A stretch of DNA of 64,000 nucleotides from Clostridioides difficile_A (GTDB taxonomy: Bacteria; Bacillota; Clostridia; Peptostreptococcales; Peptostreptococcaceae): NCBI GenBank assembly GCA_945909635.1, contig OX246690.1, positions 2,480,001 through 2,544,000 of the forward strand, given 5' to 3'. A program made the translations under genes and the position numbers. A model generated the notes under the pieces. The model had not been told where the DNA came from. It made no database searches and saw nothing but the letters and a program-made list of their open reading frames with translations. Positions 46,737 through 55,317 of this stretch are shown here, in pieces (the stretch's first letter is position 1; each line of letters begins with the position of its first letter).

Positions 46737-46862
46737 CTGAACCTCCCATAACTAAAGTCACAGGGTTCCTGTTTCATAGAATCTTGCATACTGAAATATG
46801 TCTTACCAATTCTCCACAGGCTATCCCCGTAGTTCCTACGGTTCTTACATAAGTTATTTATT
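46737..46862 (-). ncRNA. Putative omega RNA scaffold / intron 3' domain
   Basis: The 126 nt between the tnpB stop and the right border form folded ends of the element (CCGTAGGAACTACGG is a strong local hairpin, then CCTGTGACTTTAGTTATGGG). In IS605 elements this region is the scaffold of the TnpB guide RNA, and the guide is the host sequence just past the border, here starting TTAGATATAGTAGAAAAG. It also contains the 3' end of the intron. Confidence 0.65.
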
Positions 46863-47957
46863 TTAAACTTTTATTAGCCCTTCTTTTAGTATATTTATAC
46901 TTGCATTTATATCTCTATCGTGAGTTACATTACAACAAGGACAAATCCATTCTCTTATACTTAAATTCTTCATTTCCTTGTTTTTGTACCCACATTTATT
47001 GCATATTTGTGAACTTGCAAAGAATTTACCTACCTTTACAATTTGTCTACCATACCAATTAGCCTTGTATTCTAATTGACGAACAAATTCTGACCATGAC
47101 ACATCAGAAATTAAGCGAGATAATTTACGATTTTTAGTCATATTTTTTACTTGTAAATCTTCTATGCAAATAATATCATTCTCTCGTATTAATTTAGTAG
47201 ATAGTTTTTGTAGAAAATCCTTCCTTTGATTAGCTATATGTTCTTGAAGTCTTGCAACTTTTAATCTTGCTTTATTTCTATTTAAACTACCAATTGTTTT
47301 TCTCGATAGTTCTCTTTGTAATTTAGCAAGTTTGTTTAATGACTTTAGAAGATACTTAGGATTTTCTATAAATTGTCCACAACTTGAGATACAAAATTCT
47401 TTAATTCCTAAATCTAAACCTATCTGATTATTAGTATTTTCAAATGCTTCAATATCTATATCAGTACAACATAATGATACATAATATTTACCACTTGGTT
47501 CTTTGGATATAGTAGCATTAAGTATTCTCCCTTGAGGTACTTGTTTATCCCTTACTTTAACCATACCAAGTTTAGGTAATTTTATATATTGACTACAGTA
47601 TATAATATTTCCATTTGTAAAGTTTGTTCTATATGAAAATCTATTAGTTTTCTTTGATTTAAATTTAGGAAATCCTATATTTTCTTTAAAGAATTTTTTA
47701 TATGCGTTTTCTAAATCTTTTAAGGTATTTTGTAGTGAAAATTTGTCAGGTTCTTTAAGCCTCTCTAATTCTCTTTTTAAATTGGTCAAATCAGAACTGC
47801 ACTGTTTATAAGTAAAAGTTTCTTTATTATTTTCATAAATTTCTATTTTTTTAGCAAGATATTTATTATATACAAATCTACAACATCCAAAAGTTTTGTT
47901 AATTAACTCTTGCTGTTTTTTATTTGGATACATTCTAAACTTATAAGCTTTTTCCAC
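46863..47957 (-). CDS. tnpB: TnpB RNA-guided nuclease of IS605 family
   Basis: This intact protein of about 364 residues is a TnpB, the RNA-guided endonuclease ancestral to Cas12. The RuvC triad is visible: Asp in IGLDLGIKE (about residue 182), Glu in IICIEDLQVK (about 266) and Asp in THDRDINASINIL near the end. A four-cysteine zinc finger (CNKCGYKN and CPCC) lies between the last two. The N-terminus has the usual KAYKFRMYPNKKQ. The frame opens at GTG 47966, but that codon overlaps the GAGGTG ribosome site, so GTG 47957 is preferred. Nothing suggests decay. It probably promotes retention of the IStron by cutting element-free copies of its site. Confidence 0.9.
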   Translation of the reverse strand: MEKAYKFRMYPNKKQQELINKTFGCCRFVYNKYLAKKIEIYENNKETFTYKQCSSDLTNLKRELERLKEPDKFSLQNTLKDLENAYKKFFKENIGFPKFKSKKTNRFSYRTNFTNGNIIYCSQYIKLPKLGMVKVRDKQVPQGRILNATISKEPSGKYYVSLCCTDIDIEAFENTNNQIGLDLGIKEFCISSCGQFIENPKYLLKSLNKLAKLQRELSRKTIGSLNRNKARLKVARLQEHIANQRKDFLQKLSTKLIRENDIICIEDLQVKNMTKNRKLSRLISDVSWSEFVRQLEYKANWYGRQIVKVGKFFASSQICNKCGYKNKEMKNLSIREWICPCCNVTHDRDINASINILKEGLIKV

Positions 47958-48563
47958 TACTATCACCTCACTTTACTTGTTTTTATTAATATATTTCGTT
48001 ACTCATCATAACATTAACATATATAATTTACTTAAAACAAGTATTTTGAAGGTTTTTATATTTATTTTTAAATAACATATATAAGAACCATAAGCCCTTA
48101 ACTTTTATCATTTTTGAGGTTGTCGTTCACACAAGTTCGCTACTACCTATGCAGTTCTCTTATGAACTTCTTACACTTTCATGTAAGCACAGACTATATC
48201 TTATCCTTCGGCATTATCCGTTAAGGTCTACCCACTTCCACTACCGATAACTTGTAGTGTACTTCCCTCAGGAGGAATAGTCGTTGAAGTTTCTCCTATT
48301 CGGAGCTTACCTGCTGATTGCCCATTTTAAAGTACTTAGGGTTTAACCTTATACCATCTAACCAATTTTTTCTACTTTCGTAACTTTCACACTTAGGTTT
48401 ATTTCATCCTTATGTTTTAGTTTGGTTAGCTTTAGGGGTTTCCAGCAATTCAAGTAGTATTGGATAGGTTATATCCTATCTCTACATATAAGTTTCCCTA
48501 TATGCTGACTATTTTAGCTACTAACTCACGACTAAAGTCACAAGTGTGCGTAGCTATTTTTTA
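47958..48563 (-). ncRNA. Group I self-splicing intron core of the IStron
   Basis: On the minus strand the conserved group I elements appear in order: a P4-side segment TTGCTGGAAACCCCTAAAG (around 48447-48429), CAATCAGCAGGTAAGCTCC (around 48320-48302), TTCAACGACTA (48288-48278) and AAGATATAGTC (48202-48192, the P7 3' strand). These are the core strands that form P4, P6, P7 and the guanosine-binding site. The intron therefore looks catalytically complete. The 5' splice site would follow TTGAT at 48564. Confidence 0.88.
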
Positions 48564-50783
48564 ATCAATTTTAGATTTTGAATCTATTTTATATTCCTCT
48601 GAACATTTTGATGATATAGGTTGATTTTTATTAAATATATTTAAAACATCATTTTTTATATAATTATTATCATCTAAATTTTTCTTATTATTAAAATCAT
48701 TAGAAATGATTACTTTTGCACTTGATATGGGAGAATCAACATTTTGTGATATTTTTATATCTACAACAGATTTGTATATATAGTAGTTTGTCCAACTTTT
48801 TTTTCCCTCTAAAAAGCCTATATCTTCATCACATAACATAAATATAAAGTTTGGAAATGCTCTAGTAAATGTACCTTTTTGTGAATATAAAAATTCATCC
48901 ACTAACATATTTTCTACAACTGTACTTGGATTATTCTCAGGAAGTTTTTTAAAGGATTGCTTTGGTTTTACTTGTTCAATATTAAATTTTCCAATCTCAT
49001 TACCATGTATTTTATTAAAATTTTCATTCTTAAATATTAAATTTTCATCAGAAGGTAGCTCTTTTCTAAATTCGTTCTCCAATTTATTTATATCTTGAGG
49101 TTCATATCCATATTTATATTCTGGTTCTATAACTGTATCTGATTTAATATTTTCTAGTTGTACATTAACTTTATTAAATTCAAATTTATCAGGATATATA
49201 ATATAAAAATCTGGTTCTACAAAACCATTATATTTTTCATTTTCTTCTATTTTATTCATAACAATATCTGTTCTAGGATATTTTATAAGAGATGTTTGTT
49301 TAACTCCATTTTTAAATCTAAAATCTCTTATATTTTGTATAGCATTGTCTATTTCGTAATATTTTGGTAAATTTAGAGTTGGATACATTTCTAAATACAT
49401 AATTTTCTTGTTAACACAAATATCTTGCATAGTTTTCCTATCTATACCTCTAGATGTACAATCTATAAAATCCTCTTTTGTACCTAATCTACCCTCAGGA
49501 ATTTCATTATATTCATATCCATTTGTTTCCTTAACTTCATCGAATGGTCTAAATCCTATTGGTTTAGTCTTTTGGATTTTATCTATATCATAACTTCTAC
49601 ATTTAATAGTTATATTGTATAGTCCAGAAAATCCTAAAACAGTATCTACTTGAACATCTTTTATCATTATGTATTCTGTGCCAGTCAAATTAACAAGTTC
49701 ATTTTCCACTTTTATAATATCTATATTTTCATTTTCAAAATTTCTATTTTTATTATTTAATTTGTTGAATTTTTTTATTATACTCTCATCACTAGTTTTA
49801 AATACAAACACAAAGTCAATTTTATCAAATCCCATGTATTGTTTTGTTGGTATTTCACCATTATTTAGTTTTATGTTAGAAAATATATTATTTAAATTAA
49901 AATTGATATATGTAAGATACACATTTTCTTTATCACTTAATATTTCATCAAAATAAATTTTATTTGTTGTTGTGGTTTTACTCTTTATTTTATTGGAATC
50001 TATATTTTTTGAGTGTAATTTTTTAAATGTAAATTTACCAGTAAAGTTTACTGACTTTATCTTATTAATCCTCGATAAATTAGAATTTTCAAGATTTTTT
50101 TGAGTATAAAATCTATACAAATCCCAATCTATATGGTTATCTAATGAGACATAATCTTTATTAAAATAAGGATTTACATTAAGCTCTTCCATAATTATTT
50201 TAATTCTTAGACTCTCAGAAAAACCTTCTACAGTTTCAACTGACATACTTTTTAAGACCACATTATTTATACCATTTGCATTATTCACAACTTTACATTC
50301 AATTGGAACAAATGGAGTATATTTAAATTGACAAATTAAATTTCTTAATCCATCTACATAATATTTGAAATCAAATGGTGATTCCACCTTATATCCATTA
50401 ACTTGATTTATACCATTTGTCATTAAGTTTACAAATATTTCTCTTCTTATATTCTGTTTTTTAGATTGTCCTATATTTGCAAACCTATTTTCATTAAAAC
50501 TTTCACCATCATTCGTAGAAGTTACACTTATATATTCTGGAGGTATTTCAAAACAGCAATCTCCTATTCTAAAAATATTATCAACATTGTCTTTATATTT
50601 GAGTCTATGTTCATACTGAATATATTCATAATAACTTAAAGGTTTATATTTATTACTTAAGTTTCTAAGTGTTGCTTCTTTATATAGCATATTAACTATT
50701 TCTTGACTATCTCTATCTGTTATTTCCTGAGCAATAGCTCCATAATATGATTGATTTGAACTTTTATTAGACTCATTACCCAT
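48564..50783 (-). CDS. Tail hub protein, 5' exon (740 codons)
   Basis: This is the upstream exon of a giant hub gene. Unspliced, translation would stop at once inside the intron (TAA at 48563-48561, straight after the target-site Asp). The exon holds an N-terminal beta-rich region (IGDCCFEIPPEYISVTSTND), long charged middle sections, and near its end the start of a gp27/gpD-like hub domain (TNYYIYKSVVDIKISQNVDS, then PISSAKVIISND). That domain is completed by exon 2. The spliced protein of 1,213 residues is much larger than the usual 300-400-residue hub, probably because it is fused to other baseplate domains. GAGGGTG precedes ATG 50783. Confidence 0.85.
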
Positions 50784-50821
50784 AAATTCACCCTCTTTAG
50801 CTCATAAGTACTTTTATAAAT

Positions 50822-51187
50822 TCATAAAATGATTTTAGATATTATGCTTTCAATTTCATCGCTTGTTATATCTTTTCTATCATCTTGTATTGTAGTTCTT
50901 ATATTTAAATTTTTTATATTTTTAAATAATTTTTTTATAATCTTTTCACCATAATCTATATTAGCATCTAAAGGGGATTGAGCAGATATTTTCATATTTA
51001 ATGCTTTATCATTGTTTATCAAAATATCATCTTCTATTATGTTATCTTTACTTTCTGAATTATAATATTCGTCATTTAATTTAGATTTAATATTATTAAA
51101 AACTACCTTAGCTTTTATTCCTCTTCCTAATAAAAAGTTTTCATATTCTTCATAAAATTTTTCTTCAATATTATTTATACTATTCAT
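50822..51187 (-). CDS. Small protein in the tape-measure position, unknown
   Basis: This 121-residue helical protein (NIEEKFYEEYENFLLGRGIK, then NMKISAQSPLDANIDYGEKI) overlaps the previous gene by 8 bp. I prefer ATG 51187, preceded by GGAG at 9 nt, to the ATG five codons earlier. In phage tails the next long gene after the chaperones is the tape measure, but this protein is far too short to set a tail length. It may be a hub or chaperone accessory. Confidence 0.5.
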   Translation of the reverse strand: MNSINNIEEKFYEEYENFLLGRGIKAKVVFNNIKSKLNDEYYNSESKDNIIEDDILINNDKALNMKISAQSPLDANIDYGEKIIKKLFKNIKNLNIRTTIQDDRKDITSDEIESIISKIIL

Positions 51188-52247
51188 GTATAATATCTCC
51201 AATCATTTTTAACATCTTTATTTTAAGTTTTTCAAGTCTGTTTTCATAAAAATTTAAATCTATATTTGAATCTTTTCCACCTAAAATATAATTTATATCA
51301 ATATTTTTATATCCTGCTCTATTTAAAATATCTCTTATTTCTAAATGAATCTTTGATATGTTGTTATAATCTTTTAAACTTTCGTCGATATAAAAATCAT
51401 TTATTTTAGAATTAATTCTATAATTACCATTTTTAAAGTCATCTTCATTTTCAGTAGAGTCTTTATTCTTATCTTTTTTATATATTGAATAAGTAATATT
51501 ATCTTTATTATTTTTATTCCCTATGTTCAAAACATTTGAGCCTATATATTTAGTTTCTATATTTAGTTTTTGTATATTTTTATTCTCTATCACTTTTAGT
51601 TTATCTGGAGTGTCCCATTTTGTATTTATAAATTTATTAGAATCTAGATGATAGTATTTAGGTTTTATATAATTAATTTTGAGGTTTTTCTTGTTTAAAC
51701 TTTTTATCTTATTTTGACTATTCATATATTCTTTATTAGATTTATTATTTAAATAGTCTTTGTCATATTCAAGATTTACATCTACACCTCTTAGTTTAAG
51801 AATATATTCAGACTTAGCTGTCATATCCATAAGCTTCTCATAATCCCAATTACATATTTCTTTAAAAGAAATATCTGGAAATGCCGCTTTTACAAATAGC
51901 TTACTTTGTTCTAAAAAAGTATTAAGTTTTCCTCTATTTTCCTCAAAACAATTTACTATTGAACTTTCATCTAAAATATGAGATTCATAAATTAGTTTTT
52001 TAGAAATTTCATCTGTTAATCCTGCCACTGAACTTTTTGAAAAAATAAATTCCTCAGGATATATTAATGCAGATTGACATATAAAATCATTAAATTCTTC
52101 GTACGTATTAGAAATAATACTAGCTTTCATATATATATTTAGATTAATCAATTTAAATATATATTCATGTGTGCCAAATTTGATATGAATTAATTTTTTA
52201 TAACCCATTTTTTCTTTTATATTTATAATATCTTGTATTGAAAGCAT
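51180..52247 (-). CDS. Tail-assembly-chaperone-like protein with long C-terminal extension
   Basis: This 355-residue protein resembles its neighbour at 52249-52731 in the first 110 residues: HEYIFKLINLNIYMKASII, then ICQSALIYPEEFIFSKSSVA, GLTDEIS and a IYES-type helix. The shared layout suggests an ancient duplication, as in the G and GT tail chaperones of phages. Residues beyond 180 are Lys/Asn-rich and poorly ordered, and the last 70 are helical. It could bind tail shaft or tape-measure protein during assembly. Confidence 0.55.
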   Translation of the reverse strand: MLSIQDIINIKEKMGYKKLIHIKFGTHEYIFKLINLNIYMKASIISNTYEEFNDFICQSALIYPEEFIFSKSSVAGLTDEISKKLIYESHILDESSIVNCFEENRGKLNTFLEQSKLFVKAAFPDISFKEICNWDYEKLMDMTAKSEYILKLRGVDVNLEYDKDYLNNKSNKEYMNSQNKIKSLNKKNLKINYIKPKYYHLDSNKFINTKWDTPDKLKVIENKNIQKLNIETKYIGSNVLNIGNKNNKDNITYSIYKKDKNKDSTENEDDFKNGNYRINSKINDFYIDESLKDYNNISKIHLEIRDILNRAGYKNIDINYILGGKDSNIDLNFYENRLEKLKIKMLKMIGDIIHE

Positions 52248-52248
52248 T

Positions 52249-52731
52249 CTATATTACCTCTATTACAAAATCTTTTGTAAAACCTGACTTCTCCATAATA
52301 ACTTCAGAATATGAAGTTGCTAATCCTGCCTTAGAATTATCTTTCCAATCATAGTTTTCTGGCCATAATGTCACAGTTTGGCATATAATTTCTTCACGTT
52401 CTAAAGTATCAATATTTTGAAGAGACAATAACTGCTTATATTCAAATCTATTAATAGTTCTAAATATAAACCTTTTTTTTAAAATATCAATCATATATAT
52501 ATCATAATCAGACCATTTCTTTTTCCATGTTTGTAATTGAATTGTCCCTGGTCCATCTTTAAATAATGGTGTATCTTCTAACGCTAAATCTTTCAGTTTT
52601 TCATTTTTACTGCCATCATTAAAAACATCTGCATATAAATCAATTTCATCTATATTTTTTCCATATTGAGATTCTAAATCCAACTTAGCCTGTTTTGCCA
52701 ATAAATCTATTTTTTTTTCATCATAATTCAT
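52249..52731 (-). CDS. Tail-assembly-chaperone-like protein
   Basis: This 160-residue protein has the diagnostic stretch KKRFIFRTINRFEYKQLLSL, then ICQTVTLWPENYDWKDNSKA, GLATSYSEVIMEKSGFT. The WPE...AGLA...S...I...SGF arrangement is what the larger paralogue downstream also shows, and it is seen in tail proteins that follow the tube in SPO1-like contractile phages. GGAGGAG precedes ATG 52731. Function as an assembly chaperone is inferred from family resemblance and slot. Confidence 0.6.
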   Translation of the reverse strand: MNYDEKKIDLLAKQAKLDLESQYGKNIDEIDLYADVFNDGSKNEKLKDLALEDTPLFKDGPGTIQLQTWKKKWSDYDIYMIDILKKRFIFRTINRFEYKQLLSLQNIDTLEREEIICQTVTLWPENYDWKDNSKAGLATSYSEVIMEKSGFTKDFVIEVI

Positions 52732-52752
52732 TTAATCTCCTCCAAACACTAT

Positions 52753-53877
52753 TTAATTGTTAATTTCAATTACATCTTTTGCTATAAATTCATAAACATC
52801 GTATACAGGATTTCCTGTTGTATCTATTTCTTGACTTACTGATATAGGTGATACTCCAATAATTTTTCGATATTTTTCTTTTTTGTCTCCATATATAAGA
52901 CTTATAGAAAACTTACTCTTTTTAAGTGTATTTATATTATTAGGATTAAAAGAAAGTTGATAGTCTGAATCTTCTAAGTCAAACTTTTGCTTATTCTCTC
53001 CATAATAACAATCATCTATTAAAGCATCAATCAAATTATAATCACATTCTACTTCATCATATATAAAAGAATTTATAGCTTTTAGATTACAAGGCGATTT
53101 ATATTGATTCTCTTCTTGTTTATCTTTAATACAGATTTCTTTTTCACTATTCTTCAAAATAATTATATTATAATTGGAATATAATTTTCTAAATATCAAA
53201 CTCCAGGTCTTCTTACACAATCTTCCAGTTGGTATTATCTTATGTTCTTTTTGAAAAACCTTAATCATATCATATGTACACACACAATAATAACCATATT
53301 TTAATTCACTAAAGCTTCGTTCCTCATACATATATCCCATATATACTAAAGCTGTTTGAACAGAATGTACTCTAATATCATATTTGCTACCAAAATTAAC
53401 ATAGAACAGAGATTTATCATAAAGAAATGAGACATCATTGTCATATACATTACATTGATTTTTATATAAGACATTGTCATATTCTCCATATATACATTTA
53501 TCATTTAGATTTCTTAAATCATATCCATATATCCAATCTGGTATAGATATTTTTTCTTCTTTATTTGAAATAGGCTCATCACAAGTATTTATATTTTGTT
53601 CTAAAGAATTAGAGAAATTTTTTAAAGCATTGCTGACAGGGATTTTTATATAACCTAATACTATCCTATTTCCAATAGCTATATTATCAAATGTATTAGA
53701 TGTATATCCATAAATAGGTTTACTTTGTTCTTTGACATAAAATTTTATTGCAGATATTTGTTTATTATGTTTTCCATTTATATAAATCAATACATCCGAA
53801 CTACCATAAAACTCTTCTTTATATGTACTATAATCTCTCCTTTTTTTATTTACATCATCAAAGTTTAAATTTGTCAT
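52753..53877 (-). CDS. Tube-fold protein with inserted peptidoglycan-binding domain
   Basis: This 374-residue protein has two parts that resemble the two tube proteins before it: an N-terminal segment (about 28-90, with KPIYGYTSNTFDNIAIGNRI followed by VLGYIKI) and a C-terminal one (about 335-374, with GVSPISVSQEIDTTGNPVYD). Between them, residues about 168-232 form a PG_binding_1 domain (RVHSVQTALVYMGYMYEE, then TYDMIKVFQKEHKIIPTGRL and KKTWSLIF). In this slot injection systems carry LysM proteins such as Afp7 or gp53 that cap the tube and hold it in the baseplate. A bridging role between tube and cell wall or hub is likely. Confidence 0.7.
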   Translation of the reverse strand: MTNLNFDDVNKKRRDYSTYKEEFYGSSDVLIYINGKHNKQISAIKFYVKEQSKPIYGYTSNTFDNIAIGNRIVLGYIKIPVSNALKNFSNSLEQNINTCDEPISNKEEKISIPDWIYGYDLRNLNDKCIYGEYDNVLYKNQCNVYDNDVSFLYDKSLFYVNFGSKYDIRVHSVQTALVYMGYMYEERSFSELKYGYYCVCTYDMIKVFQKEHKIIPTGRLCKKTWSLIFRKLYSNYNIIILKNSEKEICIKDKQEENQYKSPCNLKAINSFIYDEVECDYNLIDALIDDCYYGENKQKFDLEDSDYQLSFNPNNINTLKKSKFSISLIYGDKKEKYRKIIGVSPISVSQEIDTTGNPVYDVYEFIAKDVIEINN

Positions 53878-54475
53878 ATTTAACGCCTTTCAAATTGCTT
53901 TTTTTGGAATATTCATATCCTTCAATCGTAAAATCATAATAGAATACTGAATTTGAGTATATATTTGAATTACTTATATTATTTGATACTGTTTTATGAG
54001 TTTCTAAATCTGCAAAATCCTTCAAATCCATTGCTACAAAGTGAATTATATTTTTTATAAAAACATCCTCAATAGAAATAATTTGACTATCATTGGTAAT
54101 ATCTATTCCATATATCATCATTTGTGTGGCATATTTATATTCATTTAAAGATACTATCATCACATCAAATAAGGGCAGTTCATCTGAACTAATCTTTTTT
54201 TTATTAGATAAAATTGAAACCTTATTTATCAAATCACTTATTAGATTCTGATTTATTAAAGTAAAATCCATTTTCCCAGAAATCATCTTAGGTCCTCGAG
54301 TATATCCAGATACATGTGTACTTCCTATTGATGCTACTGGCTTTTTATTTCTTTGAATTGAGTAGGATATACTTGTCAAGCTACCTAAAAGAATTGGCTT
54401 AGATTCTGGAAATAAAATAAATGCGAGAGAATCTGTACTTGAGAATGCTTTGTAAAAAGTATTATCTAAATCCAT
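53858..54475 (-). CDS. Tail tube protein 2
   Basis: This 205-residue paralogue of the tube protein just upstream shares the core pattern: ISYSIQRNKKPVASIGSTHV, then GYTRGPKMISGKMDFTL, against SWSIEREKKPVYTLGSPDAR and GKREIKGSLVFAM. In contractile tails and injection systems a second tube subunit commonly forms the first or last ring next to the baseplate. AGAGAGG precedes ATG 54475. The 20-bp overlap with the following gene implies coupled expression. Confidence 0.78.
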   Translation of the reverse strand: MDLDNTFYKAFSSTDSLAFILFPESKPILLGSLTSISYSIQRNKKPVASIGSTHVSGYTRGPKMISGKMDFTLINQNLISDLINKVSILSNKKKISSDELPLFDVMIVSLNEYKYATQMMIYGIDITNDSQIISIEDVFIKNIIHFVAMDLKDFADLETHKTVSNNISNSNIYSNSVFYYDFTIEGYEYSKKSNLKGVKYDKFKL

Positions 54476-54504
54476 TTTATTTACCTCTCTTTTTATTTAT
54501 ATTT

Positions 54505-54572
54505 AGAAAAAACCCATATAGTTTTTAAATACACAAAATATACTTACAAAGATTTAACTACATGGGTTTTTT
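54505..54572 (-). terminator. Internal terminator between tube 1 and tube 2 genes
   Basis: A long stem (AAAAAACCCATGTAGTT pairing with AACTATATGGGTTTTTT, one mismatch) ends in a T-run on the minus strand and lies directly downstream of tube 1. A partially effective terminator here would keep sheath and tube RNA more abundant than baseplate RNA. Confidence 0.75.
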
Positions 54573-54589
54573 AATTTTATGATTTATTT

Positions 54590-55270
54590 TTATTTTTCAT
54601 CTTTTGAGTATACACCTTGTATAAGTGGTGATATTTTTCTAGCTCTATAATTTAGCTTTTTCTCTAAGACGATTGTATCAATAGATACCTCACTAGATTC
54701 ATCTACTATATCAACATCATATATCTTTTGAAATGCACATTGACCTTGTTCATTTCCAAATGTCATTGTTATATCAAATGGTGGCAAAGAATCTAAATAA
54801 ACTATTCTATTATCTCTTATCGGACTAAATCCATTAGGTACTTTAAAGTTTTCATCACTTACTCTAGAATTATTTTCATTATACTTAGACTTACTATTCA
54901 TATTCATAGCATCTTGTGCTGTAACATTCCACTTCAACATTTCTACTGCATTTATAAAATTTTCCTCTTCAGTTATAGCTAAAGTTCCTGAAGTTGTAAA
55001 TACTGTAGATTCTGATGATTTTAAAATGCTTTTCATAGATTTAATTAGAGAATCTTGGTCAAACATAGCAAATACTAATGACCCTTTAATCTCTCTTTTT
55101 CCACTTGAAAAACTTCGTGCATCTGGACTTCCTAATGTATATACTGGCTTTTTTTCACGTTCTATACTCCATGATATTTTTTGTAATTCTCCAATAACTT
55201 GATTTGCAAAGCTTACAATTAAATCAGCTCCAGAAAATGCTGTTAGTGTGTTTATATTCGTGCTTGCCAT
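54590..55270 (-). CDS. Major tail tube protein
   Basis: This 226-residue protein follows the large sheath gene by 47 bp and precedes a terminator, as expected for an abundant inner-tube subunit. The motif KISWSIEREKKPVYTLGSPD (about residues 32-51), then RSFSSGKREIKGSLVFAMFD, and the late IYDVDIVDESSEVSIDTIVL match tube proteins of large contractile phages and injection particles. AGGAGATATCACT precedes ATG 55270. Hairpin AAATGGA...TCCATTT in the sheath-tube gap might stabilise the processed RNA. Confidence 0.82.
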   Translation of the reverse strand: MASTNINTLTAFSGADLIVSFANQVIGELQKISWSIEREKKPVYTLGSPDARSFSSGKREIKGSLVFAMFDQDSLIKSMKSILKSSESTVFTTSGTLAITEEENFINAVEMLKWNVTAQDAMNMNSKSKYNENNSRVSDENFKVPNGFSPIRDNRIVYLDSLPPFDITMTFGNEQGQCAFQKIYDVDIVDESSEVSIDTIVLEKKLNYRARKISPLIQGVYSKDEK

Positions 55271-55317
55271 AGTGATATCTCCTAACCATTAAATCTAAAT
55301 GGATATTTTCTTCCATT

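Larger units (their letters stand above)
46737..48563 (-). mobile_element. IStron (CdISt1-like): group I intron + IS605-type tnpB, inserted in hub gene
   Basis: The element is 1,827 bp. On the minus strand it begins right after TTGAT (48568-48564), the known target pentanucleotide of CdISt1 and ISDra2-type IS605 elements, and ends in TTCAG (46741-46737), whose last G suits both the intron's terminal guanosine and the transposon's right cleavage site. The first 600 nt contain a group I intron core and the last 1.2 kb encode TnpB plus a 3' RNA region. GTGACTTTAGT occurs near both ends (48542-48532 and 46762-46752) as part of small end hairpins. No tnpA is present, so movement would need a transposase in trans. 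Exact removal restores one open frame. The element is less AT-rich than the flanking exons. Confidence 0.92.

Noticed and set aside
46501..46852. Two rightward frames over the hub exon/IStron border
   Set aside because: They are antisense to exon 2 and to the IStron end and show no coding signs.
48000..48560. Riboswitch or group II intron in the region before tnpB
   Set aside because: The ordered group I core elements (P4, P6, P7 strands) explain it; no domain V or known aptamer is seen.
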